DNA of 64,000 nt from Ryuthela nishihirai (taxonomy: Eukaryota; Arthropoda; Arachnida; Araneae; Heptathelidae). This document shows positions 12,301 to 24,300 of this stretch, one piece after another. Each line of letters opens with the position of its first letter. The stretch's first letter is position 1. The notes beneath the pieces were generated by a model. It had not been told where the DNA came from. It saw nothing but the letters and a program-made list of their open reading frames with translations, and made no database searches. The position numbers and the translations under genes are program-made. The stretch spans positions 65,297,817 to 65,361,816 of the forward strand of contig JAWZYU010000030.1 of assembly GCA_038380435.1 (NCBI GenBank), read 5' to 3'.

Positions 12301-15300
12301 ATCAGATTTGATTTTATTATAAAATTACTCAATTGGACACCTGCTGGGTTGGTAGTGTAGGAGTGCCAAAGGGCATGATGGGAGTTAAAATCTCCCAGAA
12401 TAATAATAGGTTCTGTTAATTGTTTAAGAATATCATTATAGAAATCTTCTCTGATAACCAAACCAGGATTGTAAACATTTAATATGGTGTATGACACATT
12501 GTTAATTAATATTTTTACAGCTAAAAGTTCTAATAAAGGGGTATTGTAATTAATTGGAATTATTTTGTGGTGTATATTTTTGTTAATAATGAAACCTATG
12601 CCATTATTACTGTTTGTAGAAAAATGATAATAGATGATGCTGGAGAGAAAGGAATGAATGGCAACTATAAACGTTCAAAATGTTCCTTTGTTAATACTTT
12701 GTGTTTATAAATGTGTTCATAAGTGAATTTTCGCATTCTTATAATAAAAAATATGTGTTTTATTTTTCCAATTTCTTTTCTATAGCTAGAAAATTGTCCA
12801 CTGACATTTGATGACATAGTATATGGCTCAGCTACTTTTAATATATCAGAAACAGAAGGTGACTTTGTAAGAAACTTGTTATATATATATTATTGAAATG
12901 TTTTACTCTTTTCTATTTTCTTTTTTCATTATTGGAAAATGGGATCATGAAAAATAGCCCTAATTATCAAATTTTTTTTATTGTGGTTAACCATTTTATT
13001 GATTCTTTTATAAAGTATCAAAGAACAATCCTTAAAAAAACTGTATTGAGTATATTGTTTTGATTTTAGGCAGTGCATTGAGATATTGGAAGTAAACGTT
13101 ACAGTCCATCATGATTTTTTTTTTTTCAATTAGTTGCTGAAACACATTTATTTATTAGTATTTTTTTTTTATAATTGTAGCATATTTTCAGTTTAGAAAT
13201 AATATATTTAAAACAGCATTTAGGTACAAATGAATTACTACCAATATTTCATTCTTATAACTGAGTGTGTTACATACAAAATAGGAGCACATTGAAAATA
13301 AATTTATATCTTTAAAATTACAGTTCTGTTTCAGTTTAAACAGACCATCCATAAGGAAATTTCGATAGTGAAAATACAAACATTAAAATATGTATTTATA
13401 CTAATATTTTAGTTTTTATTTTTTGTATCTACAGTATGCAGCAATATTGAATTTACTAAAGTTTGGTTTTTTACCTCTGAGTGGCACACTTTTCCACTCA
13501 ATGGGCTAAATGGCTAGGACTAAAGGATCCCAAGCACTTAGAGAAGGTAGAAAGAAGGGGACCTGCTTAGGAGCTTTTGGGAAACAGATAGTAGCCTCCC
13601 ATCAAGGCCATCCAGCATATTTTTTAATGTGTACAGGGTGCAATTCTCTTGCACAGCAGGCCATGACTCTATGTCCCACCTCACAGACAGTCCAACAAAT
13701 ATCACAGTCTTTCCAAATCCATCATTATCCTCTTTCTCACCAAGAGTAGGGTGAGGGTTAGTGGAAATAAATCTCAACACCTGGCACAGTTGAGACTTGA
13801 GTGTCCCCACCCCCACCTATTAAAATAAAAAGTATGATTGGTAATTTCATTAATACGAAAACAAACACTGATACATACAGCTCAACACTATTAGAAATGT
13901 GACAGTAAAGATGCTTACTAAATCTATTTTTAACACATATCAGCTATAGTTATTCCATTTTCTGTATCCCTGACGATTTTTACTTTAGTATCAACTGAAA
14001 TTGCAGATTTCTTATTTTGACTTTTAGCCATCTCACATTTATACTACTATATTGAGCAGTTTACATCTTTGTATTGACAATGTATAAAAAAGGAAGAGCT
14101 TATGACCTTTCTAGACAACACAATATTGAAGTTCGTAACAGTAGCTTTGTCTTTTCCACCACCTAATCAGATTAATACCATGGTCTTGGCAAGAGAGTAG
14201 GGCATTGTCATTTGACAACTAACATGTGGAGGGTGAAAGATTAAAAGCTCACTAAAACAAAAAATTAAGACTTTGCTATTTGAAGGCAAATATTATTATT
14301 TTTTTTAATTTTGTAAATGCTATATCTTTCACTATTACATGGTTTATAACATTTTATAAAACAAGCAAAAAAAAAAAAAAAAAAATGACAGATTGGATTG
14401 AGAGCCAACAGCCAAATCTTATCATATTGATTATTTTTAGATTGCTACAGATTATCCCAAAGTATTACTTTTGAAATTTGCCCTGCTATTTAAAACTCTT
14501 TTTTTAATGCTTGAATAAAATTTGTGTAATTAATATCATTTTTTGACATTTTAATACTTATGCAATTGTTACCCTTTTTTTAGCTTCAAGAAATGTTTTA
14601 TTTCAGTACTTTCAAATTGCTTTTATTTCTTAACTCTACAAACGAAATTGTCAGTTTATGCCAAAGAATTTATCATGAAATAGAAAATTTACTGTGATAT
14701 TTGTTTGTTAGAATTTTTTTAAATATTATTATTACAAATAATAAAACAAAAAAATCAAGGATAACTTACTTTATATATTCCAAAAATTCTTATGACTTCA
14801 GCATATCCAGTTACATAGAAACATACATGGGTGGCTGACTGGTATGCCCATATAAAAGATTTATGATGGTGACCTTGAAGCAATTGCAACACTATTCCCT
14901 AGTTAATCTGACATTGTATAACTGAGTTTGACCAAAAACTTTGTTGTATTAAACAATATTGTATAGTGCTTAAATGACTTTTGGCCAGGACTAGAATAAT
15001 GTAACAACTGCGATAATTATAGCCAAGTGCTATTGTATGTAAGTTTTTCCTTGTTAAACATTTCTTGCTGTCTTTGCCACCAAACTGATGTGGTTTGAGT
15101 ATCTCTTTATTGTACTTACCGTTCTGTGGCTGAGTTTGGGCCCCAGATAAAGTATGGATGTTCTCTTTTGTATTATCTTTCTGCTGAGGTCTCATAATTT
15201 TTCACATATTATACTGATAGGCTCTGGGGCAAGTGGCTACTTGAATGATAATTTACTTTTTTTAATATACACAGAGGCCAAAAGTCATGGGAATAGCAGT

Positions 15301-18300
15301 TAAAGTAGAACTAGCGTGCTGTACTCGTAACCAATGCATTGGACGTCAACCATAGAATGGTGCTGCAGTAGCCTACAAACCCAACATTCATTTCAGAGTA
15401 GTTGTTAATTCAGCATGGCTGCACATCATGAGTTGTCTGACTTTCAAAGTGGCTTGATCATCAGTGCCAGAAGGATGGGTCATGCAATATCGGCGATCAT
15501 GCAGGAATTTGGTTTTCCCAGGTCTACGGTGTCAAGAGTTTATCATCAGTATTCTATTAATGTCATTTCCACACACGTAAACCAGCAAATGGGACAGCCA
15601 TGTGCAATTGACAAACAGAACTCGCGTTGGCTGTAACAAATGGTAATGACCAACATTACCATTCATATGAAATCACTGCCAATTTGAATGCAGGCAAAAC
15701 ACAAAATATTTCTGAAAGGACTGTCCATCACCTCCTGCACTCTATTGGATTTAGTAGCCGAAGACCCACTTGTGTCCCATTGCTTACATGTCATCACAGA
15801 GCTCAACGACTGGAATGGGCCCGAAAACATCAAAATTGGACAGTAGTGTCGGGTATCATGGTCCGATGAATCAAGGTTGTTGTTTCATGCTGATGGGTGC
15901 GTTAGAGTGTGGTGTAGGCCTCTGAAGCCATGGACCCTTCCTGTTCGCAAGGTACTGTTCAGGCTGGAAGTGGCTTTGTGATGGTGAGGGGTGTGTTCAC
16001 ATGGTCTACATTGGCTCTCTCATACATTTTGAGTAATCGCTGACAGGTATGAGACGTGGACATTCTCACAGATCACCTGCACCCCTTCATGACTCTCAAG
16101 CCCCCTGATAATGAAGAGTATTCCAACAAGATAATGCAACGTGTCACCAGTCTTTGGTTGCTAGGAGGTGGATCAAGGAACACTCCACGGACTTTATCAC
16201 CATGAATTGGCCCCCAGGATCCCCAATATGAACTCCTTGGAGCATCTGTGGGATGCAATGGAAACTAGCTTATGATCCATGAATCCAGCACCATCCAATT
16301 CAACACAATTATGATCTACACTGCAGGATGTGTGGGTTGCCATCCCTGCAGAACAGTACCGGCAACTCGTTGGCTCCATGCCTTGATGTGTGGCTGCACT
16401 GCTGAGGGCTCGAGGAGGACCAATCCGTTATTAGGCACGTATCCCCATGACTTTTGGCCTTTCAGTGTACTTGACGGTACATTAAATTAAATCAGTAGTA
16501 ACAACAGTTTTGTGAGCAAGGCTGCATTTAAATTTTTGAAGGAATAATGGGCAATTTTTATTTTAATAAAAAAAAATGAATACACTAATTTATAATAGAA
16601 ATTTTACGCACTGATTTGCCAACACTTTAGCCAGGAGTTGGTAGTGCATCAGGCTAGTAATCTGATAAAAGACAGGTTCCTGGGTTTAAGATCCAGCTGT
16701 GCCTGCTTTAATTTATCTACCCCACTCTACCCTCAGTGAGAAAGGTGATACTAATAAACTTGGCAATGCATCTATCCATTGGATGGGATGTTAAGCCATG
16801 GCCTCATGTGCATATTAAAGAATACACCGTATGGCTTTGACAGGTTTCCATCTGCCACCTGCCCAATGGATCTCCTTACCCTCTCCACTCTGAGCCCTTG
16901 GGATCCTTGTGTGATTAAGCTATTTAGCCCATATGTACACAAAACTGCTGCTAGAAGGTAAAATAACCCAAATGAAGAATTAGTCTGTATTGGTCTTTTA
17001 GCCTACTCATGCACATTTATTGATTGTCACAAGTAAAAGGTATTAATTTTTTGTTGTGTTTGTGTAAAAAGTGTTATTATTGTCTTTTCTTTATATCTTT
17101 GCCAAAATATAAAGCATATAATGTTTACACATTCTTTCAGAAAATATAGAATTGTAAAAAGAAAAAAAAAATCAAACACGATTTTTTGGAGCAAAATATT
17201 TAAAGAGCTTTCAGTTAGAGATAGCTAAACAACCATAGTGCTAGTTTTTGCTAAAACAGTTTACCTATTCCCAGATTAAAGCTCATGTGGTTTTCATGTG
17301 ATGGAACCAAACCAATGAATGTTAAAGACTTTTGTAGCAGTGCATACAGAGAGATGATAGCCAAATTTGTAAAGAAGGTAAGTGTGAAAAGATTCACTAA
17401 GCCATCTCCTAGATTCAAACTTCAGATCTTTTGGTTATGTATTCTACCAGTTAAGCTAAGCCAGTGACAATTTATATTTGCTTATGGGATCAAGCAACTC
17501 CTGCTTAACTAGATCTTGTGTTTGAAATTAGAGGTTACTCAGTGAATTTTGCCACACTTCTTTACAGAGCTGTTTTTTGAGTTGTATCAGATCTATGGCT
17601 ATTGTTCTTTTGCAATAATAGTTAAACTATCCAAATATATATATTATTTCATATGTTGCATCATGCATTGATTGCATTCTTAAGCTACATTTTAACTTGT
17701 TTTTATTGCTGAGTTTAAGACTTATTTATATATTGTAGATTATTCTTAAAAGTGATGGATTTCCTACCTACCATTTGGCTTCTGTAGTAGATGATCATTT
17801 CATGGATATTACTCATGTTCTTCGTGGAATTGAATGGCAACCATCTACTCCCAAGCATTTTATGTTATACAAGGCATTTAAGTGGGCTCCTCCAGAATTT
17901 GCTCATTTGCCATTACTGCTTAACAGGTAAAACATAACAAACTTACTACATCTCAAGTTTGTTATGAGACTTGACAAACACTACACACTACTTTATTTTG
18001 TAAGCTTTTAATGTGCATATATATTGAAAAAAGTATAATTGTTTCTTATATATGTATTTTTGTGCATGTAATCTGTAAGCTGGAAAACTTTCTGGTTATG
18101 AGTGAAATATTTCTGTCTGAGATTACTAATATTTTGCAAATTTTTATGTTTATTTTTATCTTCCTTCATATAGAGATTATTTTTATAAATTTTTTGTTGT
18201 TACAAGTTTTTTACTACACAAATTCAATATGTTCATTTCCTTCTCATTATTAGCCTTTTTTTTCACTTGTATTGGGTTGTTCTATCTTTGAGTATTTTTT

Positions 18301-21300
18301 TGCACATAATGAGCTAAATATGTAAGTTACAAGAACCCCAAGGGCTCAGATAAGGTTAAGAAATGGTGGACAGCTATTAGAAAACAGATGGGAATTTCCT
18401 GTCAAGTTCATCCAGTGTATATTTTAATGTGGCACACTCTCCTGCACCTGGGGCCATGGCTTATATACTTGTGAGTTGAGAAACTTGATTGTGCTATAGC
18501 ATATTTCATTATTTTAATATGACATTGATTCAATAGTGATAAAAAAAATTTATGTTAAATTTGCTTTGATTATGCATAAAATTTCGATCTTTGTATTTAG
18601 TCCACTGTATACAGATGTTATTTTTGACAATAAATATGCAATGAATAATATGAAATAATATCATAAATGAAAAATTTTAAATCAGGCCTCAAGGATTAAA
18701 ATTAGTATTACGAGTATTTTTTGTATGTATGCTCCAAAAATATTACAAACAAAAAGGTCACTAGTAAAAAAAATTGTAGACCACTTATGGTAATATAGAT
18801 TACCCAGTAACAATTGATTTCATAGCTATCTTAGAATAGGCAAATTAAACTGTATGATGAACTTAAGACCAAGAGATCCACTTACTTGTGAATTATTCAC
18901 AAGTGAATCAATGAATCACAAGTAAGTTATTCACAAGTAAGTGAATCTCTTGGTCTTAGTCCATCTTACAATTAAATTAATTAGGTTACCCAGCACGCTT
19001 GGTTACTGATCTAAGGGACCTGGGTTCGAGCCCCGGGTAAGGAGGCATGGTTGTGTGTGTTGTTTTTCTGCGGAGGTCCTGCCATCCTCTCAGATCTCCT
19101 ACTCTGGCATATAAACTGACAGGCTCCTGTCAGACCTCTGTGGCAAGCAGCTGCTTGAGAGGGTATTTTTTTTTATGTAACAATAATCAATTTATGTATG
19201 TACTTTTATTGCAAAGCTATTAAAAGCTTAATTTTGCCTTTTTAGTGTGGATTATAACTTTGTTTAATTTTTCTATATTTGTATGTTTGCAAATTGATTT
19301 TATTTTTCAACAGCGATGGTAGCAAGCTGTCAAAGAGACAGGGTGACATTGATGTAGAAAATTTTAAAGTAAGTAAAAATGAAATTGTAAGCATTATTAA
19401 TGTTAAATTTAAACTTGAAGTGCTGGTAATTTCTTTTTAGTACTTTTTGATTTAATTATGTTGGTGAAACATGTTTTAATACAATGCACCAGCATTTTCT
19501 ACTTAAAATAAATGCAAATGACTAAAATCTTACTGATAGTTTTTTTTTTACGTTTTTGCACTCTTGAAATCTGTAATAAGCAAATGAAAGACTTGACAAC
19601 TGACAAAAATTGAAAAGGGCCTAAAAGTGACTTTTAAGTAAATAGTAAAAGGGACTAATTCTTGCCAAGTATTGTTTTAGACCTATGATATTGAGCTGAA
19701 GATCATTGATTCTTTTTTTTCCTATTTAAACTTAAATTACAACATTCTAAACTTGTTTAATGGCTCAAATGCTCATTATTAAGTGAATGAATGATTATAA
19801 CTCCATATCCTATAAATGGACCCTTTTCATATGCAGCACACATATGATTTATGCAATGTACACTGATGTACAAGAGTTGTTTTGAAAATAAGAAGACACA
19901 GTCTGTACTGTACGAAAAGAACTTTATATTCAAATTAAACTGTTACACATTCATAGATGCATAAGTTGATCATTTTTCCACATAATCATCTAGGTGATTA
20001 GGACATTTCTCTCAACATGAAATCAGTGAGTTGATACCAAAACTATAAAATTCTAGTCTGTGCAAGGAGCCATTTTCAAACAGCCTGTTAAACATCAAAT
20101 TGTGATGTAAATCTCCTGTCTCCAAGACATTTCTTAAGTGAGCCAAATAGGTGATAATCACTTGGGGCCAAGTCAATGTTGTAGAGGGGGGAAGGTATTC
20201 ATAACACTCTCATCCAAATTTTTCCAATGAGTCTAGCATCTGCTGAGCTGTATGGGACCTGGCATTTCCATGCAGAATGGCAACACCCTTTATGAGAAGT
20301 CCTTGTCTTTTTTTATTGCCCCATGAACACCAGAGTGTTTCACAGTAGGAATTGGCATTGATTGTTGCTCCAGTTTCCATAAAGTCCACCATCAATGCCC
20401 CTTCACAATCCCAGAACATGATAGTCATCACCTTTCTGCAGAGGGAACCACTTTAAACTTTTTTTGGATCAGGGAATTGCCATGTTTCCATTCCATCAAT
20501 GACTTCTTTGTTTCAAGGGTAAAATGATACACTTATGGTTCATTCCCACTAACAATACAATCAAGGAAATCATTTTCTTCTGCAGCATATTATTGAAGAA
20601 TTGACAAACAGACATTATGTGTTGTCCTTTGTGATATTCCATCAATTTTCTTGGCATCCTGTGCATGCAGACTATATGATACCCCAGGTCATCATAAGCA
20701 AAGTCATGCACTACACCACAACTGGTGCCATGCTTGGTGGAAATTTGGCCTAAAGCCACTCTCCTGTTTCCTCAAATCAGCTCATCAATTCATACTACAT
20801 TGCATTCTGTGCATGATGTGTTCAGCTCTCCTCTCCTGATGTCATTATGAACATTGGCTCTTCCATCACTGAACTACCTGATTTAGCAACATTTGATGTT
20901 CATCACATTTTTACCATATACTTAGACAAACTACTGATGAATTTCTGTAGCAGGTATGTGTTTTGCCTACAGAAATTAAACAATCCTTCCTCATGGAACC
21001 ACGTTACAAAGCGAGTTGCCATTTTGAACTGCTCAAATAGCACACCCTTGCTGCTCGTGCAGTTGTCAGATGTTGCAATATTATGTCACAAACAGAGTTA
21101 CTACACTACAAATTATTTTTTCTGTAAAACAGTATCACCTTTGTATTCTTATTTTCTGATCACCTATGTACATATATATATAGGGTCGTAAGATTTGATT
21201 TTTATTTTTGCTACTGATAATACCCCACTCTATAGGAAGAAAATTCTGAATATTCCTCTATAGCTTCAATATACCATCTTCAAGGATGGATAAGGTTTTT

Positions 21301-24300
21301 CAAAAAATTTTCCCAGGTTCGAATCCCACCTGGGTCAGCATTGAGATTTATCTCCACAAAACTCCCTGCCCTGCCTTTGGTTAGTAGGGGACACCAATGG
21401 GTTTGGAAAGGCTGCTGTCTGTCAGATAGGATGTTAAGCAATGGCTCCATGTGTGGGAGACCCTATGCACGTTAAAGAACACACTGGATGGTCTTGATGG
21501 GAGGCTACCATCTATCTCCCAACAGCTGTCCAGTGGTTCCCCTCCCCCAACCTTCTCTGAGCCTTCGGAGTCCTTGTGACATACCATTTAGCCCATTGTG
21601 TGCAAAAAAATACTGCTCAGAGGTAAAACAACCCAATCCTTTTCAAAAATTTCAAGGCCTGGTACATAGTGAACCACTGTTGTGGCAATGTAGGTCAACT
21701 GATGACATTCTTCTTCTGAGACTACCACAAATTCACAATTTATGCAACACTCCTATTACTCTGCAGGATTTCAAAAATTAAAAAATGTAGCATGTCACAC
21801 TGTTGATGCCACCACACTACAAATTATGTGAGGAAGCTTAATTATAAATGTGTCCAAGCCTGTATTATAATTAACAGAAGTCCCTTTAAATCTTTATTTC
21901 AGTAACCATATTCCAAAGGTGGGAAAATCCCAGTTGCCTTGGTGACTCAATATTCCATCTGGTAACTGGGAATCACTGTATTATAATTATTCCCACAATA
22001 CTTGATTCTTAAAAGGGTTTACCAATTAAAAGATTTATTAAGTGATTGAACTAGTATGCTCATGACATACATTGCCATCTACTTCAGGATGCTGCTTGTA
22101 AACAGTACAAACACTACTTTTAAGAGACAGATATGTGTATTGCAGGTAGGAAGGTTCATATCCTCAAATGGAGATCTTGTTCTGTGATTGGTGCTCAGTG
22201 GTCAGAGCACCTGAGATGTTATCAGGAAGTCATGAGTTTATATTCCAACCAGCTGAAGAAGATGTTTCTTCTAAATCTGATATCAACTTGAAACTAAGAG
22301 TGATTACATACACTTCTGTTGAAATAATCTCAAGAAATTTATTAAGTGATACCTGGCTTTCTTTTAGTGTTTACAGAAATTTCTTCATCCCTGCATAAGC
22401 CTGCTTTTTCTATTGTGTTCAAGCTGATATTCTTCCTGTTTCATAGCTAATAGCTAGTGTATTTAGTTTCATACTGAACAATGATACTCTGATACTCTAC
22501 AACTTTGTAATTGACCTTTTCATTCCTATACATCTTAGTTTTAGAGTTGGGGCTGGCAACTTTTCAAACATACTGCCAGTATTATGCAGTTATGCTAAAC
22601 TTCTGGCCACTATTAGTTGCTGTCATTATATTTTTCCAGTAGCCTTACACATTTACAAGATTGTTGCCTTTTTATGAAATTTTTCTATGAACAACATACC
22701 ATCCTGTATGTTGTATTAATGTTGAATCTATATTTCAGAAACAGGGATATTCTCCTGAGACAATCCTTAACTTTTTAACCCTTGCTGGTGGTGGATTTGG
22801 GAGGCAATATGGTTATTCTATAATGGATCTTCATGAGATGGCCATGAAGGTAAACTTTATTTTATCTGAGCAGATATTATATTAACTATAAATTCATAAG
22901 TAAAAGAATAAAATAATACGTTTATATTTACATTTTTAGCCAACTAGATCAATTGAATAGATTTTGAATATTTTAAAATTTAATATAGAACAAAGTTTTA
23001 TAATCAGCAATTTTAAGTTTCACTCAAAGTTAAATTTAACACAATGAGCTACATTTAATATACAAATTTAATCAACAATTTCACTTTTGTAATTCTGTAA
23101 TGTTCAACTAGCAATTTAAAGACTTTAGCCGTCCCATGGCTGAGTGGTTAGCACGCTTGGTTACTGATCTAAGGGACCTGGGTTCAAGCCCCGGGTAAGG
23201 CATGGATGTTCGTATTGTTTTTCTGCTGAGGTCTTGCCATCCTCTCAGACCTGCTACTCTGGCATATAAACTGACAGGCTCCTGTCAGACCTCTGTGGCA
23301 AGCAGCTGCTTGAGGGGGTATTTATTTATTTTTATTATATTTCATTTAGTATACAGTTTATGCATACATACCAAGGATGAAGTTAGTAATTATCATTAAG
23401 ATGAATTAATGGAAGATATCCATGTTGATGGAAAGTTATTTTGAAATTTGCATTCACTGGATTGCCACAATTAGGGGTCTTCTTCCCTGTGTCTGTCACA
23501 GATGGTTTGCTCTTGGTTCCTGGCACAGCTCTGTGGCAGTTTGATGTATGAACAATTAACATAAGTCATCTTATATACCACAGGCACGAGAAAGTAGATA
23601 GACTTTTACTTCATAGTAAGATATTTACATATGTATTTTGGATCAATCTTGATCAGTGATCACTGTGAGGACAATAGGAGTTTGATAATAGTTTGGTTTC
23701 AGTGAAAAACTAAAAAATATGAAAAAGCTGAACATTTTTTGTGCTTTACTGTTGAGTAATAATTTAGCAGCATTTCCTAAAGGAAGAATAAACTTACTAT
23801 AGTCTTTTAACTTCTGTTTTTCTTTACAGTTTGATTTGTCTGCTGTTAATGTAAATTCTTGCAAACTTGATTTGGAAAAATTAAGAAATATTAGCCATGT
23901 CCATCTGTTGAAACAGCTTTCTGATGAGCAGTCAACACAAATCCTTATTGAAAAAACCAAAGATCTTTTGCATGAAACATATGGAAGCAGGTAACGGTTA
24001 AATATTTTAATTATGTATTATTATTCAATTTTGTTTTTAGTTACATGATTTTAAATTGGCAAGGTGCAATCTGGCAAAATGTTTAAATTTGTATATAAAC
24101 AGTTAATTCTGCAAGGAAGTGTCTTGTGATAAAAAGTATGCTCTCAAGTGAATTCGAAGAATTATTTTTCATGTCAAATTTTATTAAGATAAAACTTAAT
24201 TTTCATTATTTTAATTATGTTGAAATAAAAGCTTTTGTTATAAACCAAATGATGCTCTTTAACAGTGTACATTAAGATTCTTATATTATCTGCTAACTAT

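Larger units (their letters stand above)
4066..12785 (+). other. 8.7-kb EARS2 intron packed with mobile elements
   Basis: It contains a SINE-C inverted cluster (4077-5045), a truncated RTE-type LINE with nested SINE-B (5399-7809), a possible Tigger-like fragment (7850-8324), an A-rich tail tract and an antisense RNase H-bearing LINE (8640-~12650). The gaps (5046-5398, 8325-8640) are AT-rich, with a short (TAGTT)n-like run near 8570 and nothing coding. Confidence 0.85.
12867..17738 (+). other. EARS2 intron
   Basis: It holds a SINE-B (13467-13818), a SINE-A remnant (15118-15252), a Tc1-type element (15270-16467), a degenerate SINE-B (16628-16970), and a SINE-C-like head (~17388-17470, minus). 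Between 13819 and 15117 I see only AT-rich sequence with an A run at ~14370-14387. Confidence 0.8.
17927..19313 (+). other. EARS2 intron with SINE-B, palindrome and SINE-A
   Basis: It holds a truncated SINE-B (~18273-18475, minus), a ~140-bp palindrome (18841-18982) and a SINE-A copy (18984-19170). The remainder is AT-rich and featureless. Confidence 0.75.
19369..22738 (+). other. EARS2 intron with mariner relic
   Basis: It holds a mariner element (19871-21168), a 5'-truncated SINE-B (21313-21635) and a SINE-C-like head (22185-22280). 19369-19868 and 21640-22180 show no other structure that I can name. Confidence 0.75.

Noticed and set aside
12786..12866. Suspected frameshift in this EARS2 exon
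   Set aside because: Recounting gives 81 nt with an open frame and phase 0 on both sides; the exon is intact.
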